This document shows, piece after piece, positions 42,255 to 51,379 of a stretch of DNA of 64,000 nt (positions are counted from its first letter, which is position 1; the number at the start of each line of letters is the position of its first letter). This stretch comes from DATDAH01 sp963823495 (GTDB taxonomy: Bacteria; Actinomycetota; Acidimicrobiia; Acidimicrobiales; DATDAH01). The position numbers and the translations under genes are program-made. The stretch spans positions 2,604,001 through 2,668,000 of the forward strand of contig CAWGLV010000001.1 in the NCBI GenBank assembly GCA_963823495.1, written 5' to 3'. The notes under the pieces were generated by a model. That model made no database searches. It had not been told where the DNA came from and saw nothing but the letters and a program-made list of their open reading frames with translations.

Positions 42255-43732
42255 AGGGCCGCCGCCACCGCTTCGACCCCACCACCGAACGCGCCGCCGG
42301 CCGCCTGGGGGCGGCGCTGGTGTTCGGCCTCTCGATCGCCCTCGCCGCCCTGTGCCTGGTGATCGACGCCCCAGGCGTCGATGTCGACGCCGGCCTCGTC
42401 GTCGCCGGCGCCGCCGCCCTCGTGGCCCTGCTGGCCTGGTTCCTGCCCTGGGCCCGCCTGCCCCGGTTCACCCCCGTCGTCCTGCCGGCGCTCGTCGTCG
42501 GCGGCCTGGTCGGCCTCGACCGCCTGACCGACCTGAGCCGGGCCCCGCAGAGCGCCGCGTTCTTCCCGACGGCCTGGTTCGCCGTGCTGGCCTGGGTCGG
42601 GGTGACCCAGAAGCGGGGCCGGACCACGCTCGCCGCCCCGTTCGTCGCCGGCTCGGCGCTGGCCGTGACCCTGCCCGACTCGAGCGTCATCCCCCTGGCC
42701 TCGGTGGCGTTGGTCGTGCCCGCGGCCACGATCATCGGCGAGACGGTGGCGTGGGCGCTCGCCGGCATCCGCGTGGGCCAGCGGATCGAACGCCGGCGCG
42801 AAGCCGACATCCGGGCCCTGGCCGACCAGGTCGCGGTCCTGCGTCCGGGCATCAGCACCCTCGAACAGATCGCCGACGTGCTCGCCCGTCTGGCCCATGA
42901 GGTGTTCCACGGCGAGCACGTGAGCGTCGTCCTGTCCGATCAGGAGGGTCAGCTGTTCCCGGCGTCCTACGGGGCGAAGGGCTCCCCGCCCTCACCCCGG
43001 ATCGCCGAGCTGATCGGCGACACGATCGAGGCCGAGGAGGTCCGGCTCGTCGCCGAGAACGGGACCACGCTGCTCATCATCCCCCTGGTCGGTGAGTCCG
43101 AGATCGGCGGGGCGGTCGCCGTCCGTCAGCCCAAGACGGGCGATGACCCCTTCACCCAGCAACTCGCGGTGCTCTTCGCCGCGCAGGCCGGCCCGGCCCT
43201 CGAGCAGTTCCGGGTGATCGGCAAGCTGTCCGAGGACCTCCGGCGCGACGAGCGGACCGGCATCGGCAACGACCGCCACGCGCGGGCCCTGGTCCAGAGC
43301 CTCAACCCCGGTGATGCCCTCGTCTTCATCGACATGGACGACTTCGGTCGGATCAACAAGGACGTCGGCTTCGCGGAGGGGAACCGCTGCCTCCGCCACT
43401 TCTCCGACCTGCTCAGCTCCAGCGTGCGGGACTCCGACCTCACCGCCCGCCCCGGTGGCGACGAGTTCATCTTCATCGCCCGGGACGCCGAACTGGACGC
43501 GCTGCCCGTCGCCAACCGGCTGCTCCAGGCCTGGCGGGACTCCGGGCCGGGTCGCAGCTTCAGCGCCGGTGTCGCCATCCACACCGCCGGCGACCTCCCC
43601 GAACAGACCCTGGACCACGCGGACGAGGCCGTCCGCCGGGCCAAGAAGCAGGGCAAGGACCAGGTCTGCCTGTACCCCAAGGGCGGGTGGTTGGGCGAGA
43701 ACGACCGCCGCCGCGACGACCGCGGCTGGTAG
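42251..43732 (+). CDS. Membrane-anchored GAF-GGDEF diguanylate cyclase
   Basis: 493 aa. About five or six membrane helices in residues 15-185, a GAF-like sensor domain (about 195-330: LEQIADVLARLAHEVFHGEH), then a GGDEF domain. GGDEF at 402-406 (ARPGGDEFIF) is intact and RDSD five residues before it is a complete inhibitory I-site, so the enzyme should make c-di-GMP with product inhibition. No EAL domain here. Ligand of the GAF domain is unknown. Confidence 0.92.
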   Translation: MKGRRHRFDPTTERAAGRLGAALVFGLSIALAALCLVIDAPGVDVDAGLVVAGAAALVALLAWFLPWARLPRFTPVVLPALVVGGLVGLDRLTDLSRAPQSAAFFPTAWFAVLAWVGVTQKRGRTTLAAPFVAGSALAVTLPDSSVIPLASVALVVPAATIIGETVAWALAGIRVGQRIERRREADIRALADQVAVLRPGISTLEQIADVLARLAHEVFHGEHVSVVLSDQEGQLFPASYGAKGSPPSPRIAELIGDTIEAEEVRLVAENGTTLLIIPLVGESEIGGAVAVRQPKTGDDPFTQQLAVLFAAQAGPALEQFRVIGKLSEDLRRDERTGIGNDRHARALVQSLNPGDALVFIDMDDFGRINKDVGFAEGNRCLRHFSDLLSSSVRDSDLTARPGGDEFIFIARDAELDALPVANRLLQAWRDSGPGRSFSAGVAIHTAGDLPEQTLDHADEAVRRAKKQGKDQVCLYPKGGWLGENDRRRDDRGW

Positions 43733-43878
43733 TCGGCCGCAGGCCACCTCGGGCACCTGGTTCCTCGGGGATGAGCCGGTCCGACGCCGCCGGGCCGACC
43801 GCCGAATCACCCCGCCCGACACCGGGCCTCTCCCCTGAGCGACGAGCGGCGCCAAGCAGCCGTCGTACCCAGCCGCCG

Positions 43879-44421
43879 TCAGTCCGGGAGGGTCGCGGTC
43901 AACGTGAGCAGGACACCGCTGGAGCCGTCGCCGGCCACCAGGACGTTGCCGATGAAGGTGTTGGTCTCGAAGACCATCTGACCGATGTAGTCGGCTCCTC
44001 GGCCGTCGTCGGAGTCCAACAGCACGGTGAACCCGGGCCGGTCCACCGCGTCGCGGTAGAAGTCATGGATCGCCGCGGGTGACTCGTCGGCGATGGTGTA
44101 GTCGACGGCCAGTCGGAGCTCGCCGTCGACCCGACCGACCGAGCCCACCGCCACCTCGGCGCCCTCGGGGACGGGGAACCCGTCGGGGAACTCCGAGGGG
44201 ACCTCGCCGGCCTCGGTCTGGATCGAGGGCTCGGTGGTGGACGTGGTCGTTCCGCCCGGCGCCACCGTGCTGGGAACCGTGACGTCCCGGTCGAAGGTCA
44301 CCCCCGGATCCAGGGTGGTCGTCACCGACGCCGAGGGGGCCGGCCCGCCGTCGTCGCTCCCACAGCCGGCCAGGAGGAGACCGGCCGTCAGCAGGACGGC
44401 TGACGCCCTAGCCCTCCGCAT
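43879..44421 (-). CDS. Lipoprotein of unknown function
   Basis: 180 aa from ATG 44421. Signal with lipobox LLAGC (Cys about residue 21), then a Thr/Ser-rich linker. The mature domain (EFPDGFPVPEGAEVAVGSVG, IADESPAAIHDFYRDAVDRP) resembles small beta-sandwich lipoproteins of actinobacteria that begin with a FPxGFPxPxGA motif. Its start lies inside the last codons of gcvP. Function not recognised. Confidence 0.7.
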   Translation of the reverse strand: MRRARASAVLLTAGLLLAGCGSDDGGPAPSASVTTTLDPGVTFDRDVTVPSTVAPGGTTTSTTEPSIQTEAGEVPSEFPDGFPVPEGAEVAVGSVGRVDGELRLAVDYTIADESPAAIHDFYRDAVDRPGFTVLLDSDDGRGADYIGQMVFETNTFIGNVLVAGDGSSGVLLTLTATLPD

Positions 44422-47254
44422 AGGCCTCGACCGGTGGGCACTCGCACTGCAGGTTCCGGTCACCGAAGCCCTGGTCGATGCGGCCCACGGGCGCCCAGTA
44501 CTTGCTGTGACGCAAGGAGGCCACGGGGAAGGCCGCCGTCTCCCGGCTGTAGGGACGGGACCAGTCGTCGGCCACCACGTCCTCGACGGTGTGGGGGGCG
44601 TGACGGAGGGGGCTCTCCTCGACCAGCCACTCCCCTGCCGCCACCCGGTCGATCTCGCCCCGGATGGCGATCATGGCGTCACAGAAGCGGTCCAGTTCGG
44701 CCCGGCTCTCGGATTCGGTCGGCTCCACCATGAGGGTGCCGGCCACGGGGAACGAGAGCGTCGGCGCGTGGAAGCCGTAGTCGATCAGTCGCTTGGCCAC
44801 GTCCTCGGCGGTCACCCCGGTGTCCCTGGTCAGGCCCCGCAGGTCCAGGATGCACTCGTGGGCCACCAGGCCGCCCTCGCCGGTGTAGAGCACCGGGAAG
44901 TGGTCCTTCAGACGGCCGGCCACGTAGTTGGCGCTCAGGATGGCGACCTCGGTGGCCCGGCGGAGGCCGTCGGGGCCCATGAGGGCGATGTAGGCCCAGG
45001 AGATGGGCAGGATCCCCGCGGAGCCCCACGGGGCCGCGGCCACCGGGCCGGGACCGTCCACGGGGCCGGCCTCGGGCACCACCGGGTGGCCGGGCAGGAA
45101 CGGGGCCAGGTGGGCCCCCACCGCCACCGGGCCGACGCCAGGGCCCCCACCGCCGTGGGGGATGCAGAAGGTCTTGTGGAGGTTGAGGTGGGAGACGTCG
45201 GCGCCGAACCGGCCCGGCCGGGCGATGCCCACCATGGCGTTGAGGTTGGCCCCGTCCAGGTACACCTGACCGCCGGCGTCGTGGACCAGGCGACACACCT
45301 CGCCGATCTTCTCCTCGAAGACCCCGTGGGTCGAGGGATAGGTGACCATCAGGGCGGCCAGGTTCCCGCCGTGCTCGGCGATCCTGGCCGCCAGGTCGTC
45401 GACATCGACGTCGCCGTCCGCTGCGCAGGCGACCACCACCACCCGCAAACCGGCCATCACCGCCGACGCGGCATTGGTGCCGTGGGCCGAGGACGGGATC
45501 AGGCACACGTCCCGGTGGGCCTCGCCGCGGTGACGGTGGTAGTCCCGGATCGCCAGGAGCCCGGCCAACTCCCCCTGGGATCCCGCGTTGGGTTGCACCG
45601 ACACGGCGTCGTAACCGGTGATCTCGGCCAGCCAGGCCTCCAGGTCCGCGATCAGTTCGCGGTAGCCCTCGGCCTGCTCCCGGGGGGCGAAGGGGTGCAG
45701 GTCACCGAACTCCGGCCAGGTCACCGGGAGCATCTCGGTGGTGGCGTTGAGCTTCATCGTGCAGGAGCCCAAGGGGATCATCGACCGGTCCAGCGCGATG
45801 TCCTTGTCCGCCAGGGACCGCAGGTAGCGGAGGAACTCGGTCTCGGACCGGTACTGGTGGAACACCGGATGGGTCAGGAACGCGGTCGACCGCTTCAGGT
45901 CGGCGGGCAGCGCGGAGGTCGCCGGCACCGAGGCGTAGGTCGCCTCGACACCGAAAGCGCCCCACACGGCCTCGATCTGGGCCGGCGTGGTGGTCTCGTC
46001 GACCGCGATGCCCACGCGGTCGGCATCCAGCAGGCGGAGGTTGATGCCGACCGCCTCGGCGTCCGCCACGACCGCCGCGGCCCGACCCGGGACGATCGCG
46101 GCGACGGTGTCGAAGAAGTGCTCGTGCTCGTGGGCGATGCCCGCCGCGGCCAGTCCGGAGCCCAGCCGGGTGGCCCGGTCGTGCACCCGCTCGGCGATGG
46201 CGGTCAGGCCCTCGGGCCCGTGGTACACGGCGTACATCGAGGCCATGACCGCCAACAGGACCTGGGCGGTGCAGATGTTGCTGGTCGCCTTCTCCCGCCG
46301 GATGTGCTGCTCCCGGGTCTGCAGCGCCAGGCGGTGGGCGGGACGACCGGCCTCGTCCACCGAGACCCCGACCAGCCGTCCCGGCATGGAGCGGGCCTGA
46401 GCGGAGCGCACGGCCATGTACGCGGCATGGGGACCGCCATAGCCCAGCGGGACACCGAAGCGCTGGGTCGAGCCGACCACGATGTCGGCCCCGGCCCCGC
46501 CCGGGGCCTCCAGCAGCGTGAGGGCCAACAGGTCGGCGGCGACGACCACGAGGCCGCCCTGCTCGTGGACCTGGGCCACGATCGGGGCCAGGTCCGGGAT
46601 GCCACCCGTCGTGCCCGGGTACTGCACGAGCACGGCGTAGGCGTCGATCCCGTCGAGGCCGGTGGCGGGATCCCCCACGATGACCTTGATCCCCAGGGGC
46701 TCGGCCCGGGTGGCCACCACCTCGATGGTCTGGGGGTGACAGGCCGCGTCCACGAAGAACGTGTCCGAGGCCTGCTTGGTCACCCGGCGCCCCATGGCCA
46801 TGGCCTCGGCCGCCGCGGTGGCCTCGTCGAGGAGGGAGGCGTTGGCCAGGTCCATGCCGGTGAGGTCGGTGACCATGGTCTGGAAGTTCAACAGCGCCTC
46901 GAGGCGCCCCTGGGAGATCTCCGGCTGGTACGGCGTGTAGGCCGTGTACCAGGCCGGGTTCTCCATGATGTTGCGCAGGATGACCGTCGGGGTGATGGTC
47001 CCCGAATAGCCCATGCCGAGCATCGAGATGGCGACCAGGTTGCGGTCGGCCAGGTCCCGCAGGCGGGCCAGGACCTCGTCCTCGGTGCCGGCCTCGGGAA
47101 GCTCCAGTCGGGCCTGCTGGCGAATGCCGGAGGGGACGGCCCGGTCGATCAGTTCGTCCAGGGAAGTGGCCCCGACCGCGGCCAGCATGGCGTCGATCTC
47201 CTCGGGACCGGGCCCGAGGTGGCGGTGGGCGAAGGGCGGCAGCCCGTCGGTCAT
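44408..47254 (-). CDS. gcvP: Glycine dehydrogenase (decarboxylating), P-protein
   Basis: 948 aa, the usual length. GLPPFAHRHLGPGPEEIDAM opens the N-terminal half; the PLP lysine is Lys694 in HLNLHKTFCIPHGGGGPG. It decarboxylates glycine and passes methylamine to lipoyl-GcvH. The start overlaps gcvT by four bases (ATGA). gcvH is encoded 5.5 kb upstream in the same strand, separated by MerR, channel and hpt genes. Confidence 0.96.
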   Translation of the reverse strand: MTDGLPPFAHRHLGPGPEEIDAMLAAVGATSLDELIDRAVPSGIRQQARLELPEAGTEDEVLARLRDLADRNLVAISMLGMGYSGTITPTVILRNIMENPAWYTAYTPYQPEISQGRLEALLNFQTMVTDLTGMDLANASLLDEATAAAEAMAMGRRVTKQASDTFFVDAACHPQTIEVVATRAEPLGIKVIVGDPATGLDGIDAYAVLVQYPGTTGGIPDLAPIVAQVHEQGGLVVVAADLLALTLLEAPGGAGADIVVGSTQRFGVPLGYGGPHAAYMAVRSAQARSMPGRLVGVSVDEAGRPAHRLALQTREQHIRREKATSNICTAQVLLAVMASMYAVYHGPEGLTAIAERVHDRATRLGSGLAAAGIAHEHEHFFDTVAAIVPGRAAAVVADAEAVGINLRLLDADRVGIAVDETTTPAQIEAVWGAFGVEATYASVPATSALPADLKRSTAFLTHPVFHQYRSETEFLRYLRSLADKDIALDRSMIPLGSCTMKLNATTEMLPVTWPEFGDLHPFAPREQAEGYRELIADLEAWLAEITGYDAVSVQPNAGSQGELAGLLAIRDYHRHRGEAHRDVCLIPSSAHGTNAASAVMAGLRVVVVACAADGDVDVDDLAARIAEHGGNLAALMVTYPSTHGVFEEKIGEVCRLVHDAGGQVYLDGANLNAMVGIARPGRFGADVSHLNLHKTFCIPHGGGGPGVGPVAVGAHLAPFLPGHPVVPEAGPVDGPGPVAAAPWGSAGILPISWAYIALMGPDGLRRATEVAILSANYVAGRLKDHFPVLYTGEGGLVAHECILDLRGLTRDTGVTAEDVAKRLIDYGFHAPTLSFPVAGTLMVEPTESESRAELDRFCDAMIAIRGEIDRVAAGEWLVEESPLRHAPHTVEDVVADDWSRPYSRETAAFPVASLRHSKYWAPVGRIDQGFGDRNLQCECPPVEAYAEG

Positions 47255-48327
47255 CGGTGTGCTCCTGTCACGAACGGCGGGGTGACGACGTCGGCGGGCT
47301 CGTGGCGACCGCGTACGTCCACGGCGACACGGGCCCCCGGCTCGGTGTCGGGGGTCAGGAAGGCCAGGGCGATCCCCCGGTCCAGGATCGGTGAGTAGTT
47401 GCCGCTGGAGACGGCGCCGACCACAGCACCGGTGGGGTCGACCACGGGCTGATCGGCCCGGGGCGGCCGCTTGCCGTCCAGGAGCAGGCCGCGCAACCGT
47501 CGACTCGGCCCGGTGGCCCGCTCGGCCTCCAGCGCCTCTCGGCCGCGGAAGTCGCCCTTGTCCCAGCCGACCACCCAACCCAGCCCCGCCTGCAACGGGG
47601 TGATGCCCGGGCCCAGCTCGTGGCCGTGCAGGGGCAGGCCCGCCTCGAGGCGGAGGGTGTCCCGGGCGCCGAGCCCCGCCGGGAGGGCGCCGGCGGCGAG
47701 GATCGCATCCCAAACGCGCTCCGCCTCGGTCACGGGAACGGCGATCTCCACCCCGTCCTCGCCCGTGTAGCCGGTCCCGGCCACGGTGACCGGGACCCCG
47801 TCGAGGTCGTGATCGGCCACCCGCCGACGTCCGACCCCGGCCTCGACGGGAAAGGCCGTCGCCAGCCGCTCCCGGGCGGTCGGGCCCTGGACGGCGATGA
47901 CGGCCCGATCGGGGGTGACGTCCACGGCCTCGACGCCACGGCCGGAGAGGGCCTCGACCACGCGGTCGGTGTTGGACGCGTTGGGCATGACGTCGAACCG
48001 GTCCTCGGCCCTCCACCAGACGATGAGGTCGTCGAGCACCGAGCCGTCGGCCTCGTCGAGGAGGTGGGTGTACTGGGTCCGGCCCGGCTCGACCTTGTCC
48101 AGGTCCGCGGTCAGGGTCCGCTGCAGCAGGTCGCGGGCCCCGGCGCCGCTGACCCGCACGGTGCCCAGGTGGCTGACGTCGAAGGCCACCGCGCCCGAAC
48201 GACAGGCCCGGTGCTCGGCCAGGGTGCCCTCGGGGTAGTTCAGGGGCATGTCCCAACCGCCGAACGGGACCATCCTGGCGCCCAACGCACGATGGGCCGC
48301 ATCGAGGGGCGAGTGCCGGAGGTTCAC
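47251..48327 (-). CDS. gcvT: Aminomethyltransferase, T-protein
   Basis: 358 aa from GTG 48327. LNLRHSPLDAAHRALGARMV, GAVAFDVSHLGTVRV and TGYTGEDGVEIAV are the GcvT folate-binding and catalytic signatures. It transfers the aminomethyl carbon from lipoyl-GcvH to tetrahydrofolate. TAGGAT on the minus strand (48339-48334) is six bases before the start, so gcvTP has a leaderless promoter of its own. No glycine riboswitch is seen in the 20-base gap upstream. Confidence 0.95.
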   Translation of the reverse strand: MNLRHSPLDAAHRALGARMVPFGGWDMPLNYPEGTLAEHRACRSGAVAFDVSHLGTVRVSGAGARDLLQRTLTADLDKVEPGRTQYTHLLDEADGSVLDDLIVWWRAEDRFDVMPNASNTDRVVEALSGRGVEAVDVTPDRAVIAVQGPTARERLATAFPVEAGVGRRRVADHDLDGVPVTVAGTGYTGEDGVEIAVPVTEAERVWDAILAAGALPAGLGARDTLRLEAGLPLHGHELGPGITPLQAGLGWVVGWDKGDFRGREALEAERATGPSRRLRGLLLDGKRPPRADQPVVDPTGAVVGAVSSGNYSPILDRGIALAFLTPDTEPGARVAVDVRGRHEPADVVTPPFVTGAHR

Positions 48328-48347
48328 CCCGAGATCCTACGGACCAC

Positions 48348-48716
48348 TCAGGCCGCGGCGTCCATCCCGTACTTGACCGCGAGGTTCTGCCAGTCGCGCC
48401 GGTAGAGGATCATCACGTTGACGCCCGGGTAGCGCCAGCGCAGTTCGCGGATCTTGCGGTTCTTCTTGGTCACCAACCGCTGCTTGAGCGTGGTGAGCTC
48501 GATGTAGAGGTCGAGGTCCGGGAGGTAGAAGTCGGGGCTGAAGGCCTCCGTGGGATGGCCGTCGGCGTTCTCCCGGAGCACGAAGGTACGGGGTTCATAG
48601 CGCCATTCGACGCCGTAGAAGTCCAGGACCCGGGCGAAGTCCCGCTCGGAGGGGTGGGCGAAGGCCACCGACTCGTGGGGCAGGGCCCCGGTCGGTGTCG
48701 GCGCCCCGACGCTCAC
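48348..48716 (-). CDS. Small PD-(D/E)XK-like nuclease-fold protein
   Basis: 122 aa from GTG overlapping the MerR stop by four bases. AHPSERDFARVLDFYGVEWR, YEPRTFVL, FSPDFYLPDLDLYIELTTLK and VNVMILYRRDW follow the order of DUF559/Vsr-type restriction-endonuclease folds (Asp in PDFYLP, Glu in YIEL). The third catalytic residue, usually Lys, is not placed as normal. Activity is uncertain; it may be a single-domain DNA-repair or structure-specific nuclease. Confidence 0.6.
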   Translation of the reverse strand: MSVGAPTPTGALPHESVAFAHPSERDFARVLDFYGVEWRYEPRTFVLRENADGHPTEAFSPDFYLPDLDLYIELTTLKQRLVTKKNRKIRELRWRYPGVNVMILYRRDWQNLAVKYGMDAAA

Positions 48717-49219
48717 TGCTCGGCGGCCGCCTCGACCGATCCCGGCGGCCCCTCGGCGACCTCGGTCGCCGGCGACTCGGGGAACAGCTGGACGATGCGG
48801 GCGTCGACCTCCTCGACCACGCCCGAGAGGGGCAGGATGTTCAGCACCCCCTGGCCCTTGCGCACCAGGTCGATCATCTCCTCACCGTCACGGGTGAGCA
48901 CGGTGCGGTTCCCGCTGATCACCAGGTTGGCGCTGGCGGGGTCCTCGCCGAGCTGGTCCCGGAGGTAGGTGAAGACCTCCCGTACCGTGTCGAGGCGGAT
49001 GCCGGCGTCGAGGAGGCTCTTGATGACCTTCAGCTCGAGCAGGTCCTGATAGGAGTACTTGCGGCGACTGCCGCTCCCGGCGGCGTCGACCAGCGACGGC
49101 CGCACCAGCTCGGTGCGCGCCCAGTAGTCGAGCTGTCGGTAGCTGATGCCGACGATCTCGGCCGCCTTCTTGCCCCCGTAGCCGATGTGGCGCGGGAACA
49201 TCTCCTGCTGTCCGGTCAT
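48713..49219 (-). CDS. MerR-family transcriptional regulator (Rv1830-like)
   Basis: 168 aa from ATG 49219 with GAGGAA ribosome site; a longer in-frame start at 49255 has no support. Helix-turn-helix GYGGKKAAEIVGISYRQLDY followed by WARTELVRPSLVDAAGSGSR and a coiled C-terminus. Matches the second MerR of the mycobacterial gcvH-garA-MerR-DUF151-MerR block. The effector is unknown. Confidence 0.85.
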   Translation of the reverse strand: MTGQQEMFPRHIGYGGKKAAEIVGISYRQLDYWARTELVRPSLVDAAGSGSRRKYSYQDLLELKVIKSLLDAGIRLDTVREVFTYLRDQLGEDPASANLVISGNRTVLTRDGEEMIDLVRKGQGVLNILPLSGVVEEVDARIVQLFPESPATEVAEGPPGSVEAAAEQ

Positions 49220-49300
49220 GTGGTGGTTCCTCTCAGGGCGCCCGCCCCACCACACCCACGTAACTACGTCGGTGTGACGCCCCGCAGCGTAGGCCCGACC

Positions 49301-50302
49301 TCACGTCGAGGTCAATGACCGGAGCTCGTCGAGCTGGGCGGCGGTGCCGATGGCGATCAGCGTGCTGCCTCCCGTGAGCACCGTCTCGGGGCCCGGGTTG
49401 GTGGCGAATCGCCCCTCGTCGTCACGGATGGCCAGCACCAGCGCCCCGGTGCGGTCCCGCACGTGGGCGTCCCGGAGGCTCTGGCCCGAGAGGGCCGAGG
49501 TCTCGGGCACCGCGATGTCGGCCAGGCGGAACTCGAGGCTCCCGTCGTGCATCACCACGTCGAGGAAGTCCGCCACGTTCGGCGCCACGGCCAGCGCGGC
49601 GATGCGACTGCCCCCGATCAGTTGGGGGTTGACCACCCGGTCCGCCCCCGCTTGGCGCAGCTTGGGCTCGTTGGCCTCGTCCCGCACCCGGCTGACGATG
49701 AACAGGTCGGGGCGCCGGTCTCGGGCGCTGAGGGTGACGAACAGGTTGGCCGCGTCGGCGTCGACGGCGGTCACCAGGGTGGCGGCGCGCTCGATGCCCG
49801 CCTCGGTCATGGTGGCATCGTCGGTGGCGTCCCCGCAGACGCGCAGCCCGTCGATGCCCTCGGCCCGGTCGGGGTCGGCCTCCACCACCACCACGTCGCA
49901 ACCCGCTCCCGCGAGGTGGCGGTGGATGCTGCGCCCCACCCGGCCCCAGCCACACAGCACGACGTGGCCGGACAGGTCATCGATCGTTCGTTGCATTCGT
50001 CGCCTCCCGATGCGTTCGTTCAGTCTGCCCTCCACCAGCGACTCCAACAGCACCGCGCCGGTGTAGAAGACGACGCCGACCCCGGTGAGGATCAGGACGA
50101 TGGTGAAGGCCCGGAAGGCCGAGGAGGGGTCGGCGGGCAGTTCGCGGAACCCGACCGTCGAGATGGTGGTGACCGTCTGGTAGAGCGCGTCCTCGACACC
50201 CAGGCCGAGGACCAGGTAGCCGAGCGTCCCGATGAGGATGACCCCGAGGACCAGCCCGAGGCCGAGCTGGACCTGGCGCCAGGGGTCCCCGGACGGCGCC
50301 AC
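49301..50302 (-). CDS. Two-helix potassium channel with RCK/TrkA domain
   Basis: 333 aa from ATG 50302. Two membrane helices flank a pore loop with selectivity filter TISTVGFRE (TVGF in place of TVGYG). A RCK-N domain (GHVVLCGWGRVGRSIHRHLA, VVEADPDRAEGI) and RCK-C domain (about 245-330) follow. It is a K+ or cation channel gated by cytoplasmic nucleotides or ions. It interrupts the MerR/DUF151 order known from mycobacteria. Confidence 0.9.
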   Translation of the reverse strand: MAPSGDPWRQVQLGLGLVLGVILIGTLGYLVLGLGVEDALYQTVTTISTVGFRELPADPSSAFRAFTIVLILTGVGVVFYTGAVLLESLVEGRLNERIGRRRMQRTIDDLSGHVVLCGWGRVGRSIHRHLAGAGCDVVVVEADPDRAEGIDGLRVCGDATDDATMTEAGIERAATLVTAVDADAANLFVTLSARDRRPDLFIVSRVRDEANEPKLRQAGADRVVNPQLIGGSRIAALAVAPNVADFLDVVMHDGSLEFRLADIAVPETSALSGQSLRDAHVRDRTGALVLAIRDDEGRFATNPGPETVLTGGSTLIAIGTAAQLDELRSLTST

Positions 50303-50322
50303 ACGAGACAGCGGGCGGGGGC

Positions 50323-50808
50323 TCAGGAGGCGAAGTCCTCGGGATCGACGTCGTCGATGAAGCGACGGAACTCCTCGACGACCTCCTCCTCCGGCTGGGC
50401 CTCCTCGCGGACGATGTAGCCGACCTCGTCGAGCACGGCCTCCTCGGCGAAGATCGGTGATCCCGTCCGGGCGGCGAGGGCGATGGCGTCCGAGGGCCGG
50501 CTGGAGAGCTGTTGCGCGGCGCCGTCCCGGTCCAGGTGCAGCTCGGCGAAGAACGTGCTGTCCTGGAGGTCGGTGACCACCACCCGCTCGAGGGTGACCC
50601 CCAACTCGTCGAGGAGGTTCTTGAGCAGGTCGTGGGTCATCGGCCGAGGGGTGGCCACCTGCTCGAGGGCGAAGGCGATCGCCGTGGCCTCCGGGGGGCC
50701 GATGAAGATGGGCAGCATCCGCCGGTCGCCCGAGAGCTCGCGGAGCAGCACGATGGGCGTGTTGGTGGGCAGCTCCACCCGGACGCCGACCAGCTCCATC
50801 TCCACCAT
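50323..50808 (-). CDS. DUF151 bifunctional nuclease-family protein
   Basis: 161 aa from ATG 50808. VEMELVGVRVELPTNTPIVL, LPIFIGPPEATAIAFALEQV and RPSDAIALAARTGSPIF are the DUF151 (BFN) core, and the C-terminus is acidic (EEEVVEEFRRFIDDVDPEDF). Plant BFN1-like members have RNase and DNase activities; bacterial ones are poorly known. TAGGTT (minus strand 50820-50815) lies six bases before the start, giving a leaderless transcript. Matches Rv1829 of the GarA block. Confidence 0.88.
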   Translation of the reverse strand: MVEMELVGVRVELPTNTPIVLLRELSGDRRMLPIFIGPPEATAIAFALEQVATPRPMTHDLLKNLLDELGVTLERVVVTDLQDSTFFAELHLDRDGAAQQLSSRPSDAIALAARTGSPIFAEEAVLDEVGYIVREEAQPEEEVVEEFRRFIDDVDPEDFAS

Positions 50809-50821
50809 GCCCCCAACCTAG

Positions 50822-51379
50822 CTAGGGATAGAGCTCCCCGACGTAGGCGTCCGGGTCGGTGGCCAGCGCGTCGAGGTCGCCCGCCGCCACGACGTCGAGG
50901 TTCCGGTAGCGGCCCCGGAAGTCGAGGCCGTAGCCGACCACGAACTCGTCACCGACCTCGAAGCCGACGTAGGCCAGGGCCTGGGGCACGATCCGCCGGG
51001 CCCGCTTGTCGAACAACGTGCAGACCTCGAGGGAGGCGGGCCCACGGGACCGGAGCTGGGCCAGCAGGTAGGCCAGCGTGAGCCCGGTGTCGACGACGTC
51101 TTCGACCAACACCACCGACCGGTCGCCCACGTCGGTGTCGAGGTCCTTGGTCAGACGCACCCGGCCGCTGTCCGGGGCATAGGAGGAGATGCCCAGGAAG
51201 TCGATCTCCACGGGCACCGTGATCCGACGCACCAGGTCGGAGAGGAAGATCACGCTGCCCTTGAGGACGGCCACGAGCAGCACGCCATCGGGATGGGCCT
51301 CGCTGATCTCCCGTCCGAGGCGGACGGTGGCGTCCCGCAGGGCCTCGGCGTCGTGCAGGACCCGGGCGGCGGGCCTCAA
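50822..51379 (-). CDS. hpt: Hypoxanthine phosphoribosyltransferase
   Basis: 185 aa from TTG 51379, which overlaps the MerR stop as TTGA; a GTG at 51448 would add 23 residues that look unlike the family. LLVAVLKGSVIFLSDLVRRI, SSYAPDSGRV and VVLVEDVVDTGLTLAYLL (PRPP loop with Glu-Asp) are standard. It salvages hypoxanthine and guanine. Its placement inside the MerR/DUF151 block is a local insertion. Confidence 0.93.
   Translation of the reverse strand: MRPAARVLHDAEALRDATVRLGREISEAHPDGVLLVAVLKGSVIFLSDLVRRITVPVEIDFLGISSYAPDSGRVRLTKDLDTDVGDRSVVLVEDVVDTGLTLAYLLAQLRSRGPASLEVCTLFDKRARRIVPQALAYVGFEVGDEFVVGYGLDFRGRYRNLDVVAAGDLDALATDPDAYVGELYP

Noticed and set aside
48300..48347. Glycine riboswitch before gcvT
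   Set aside because: Only 20 bases lie between gcvT and the upstream gene; they hold a leaderless-type -10 and no aptamer.
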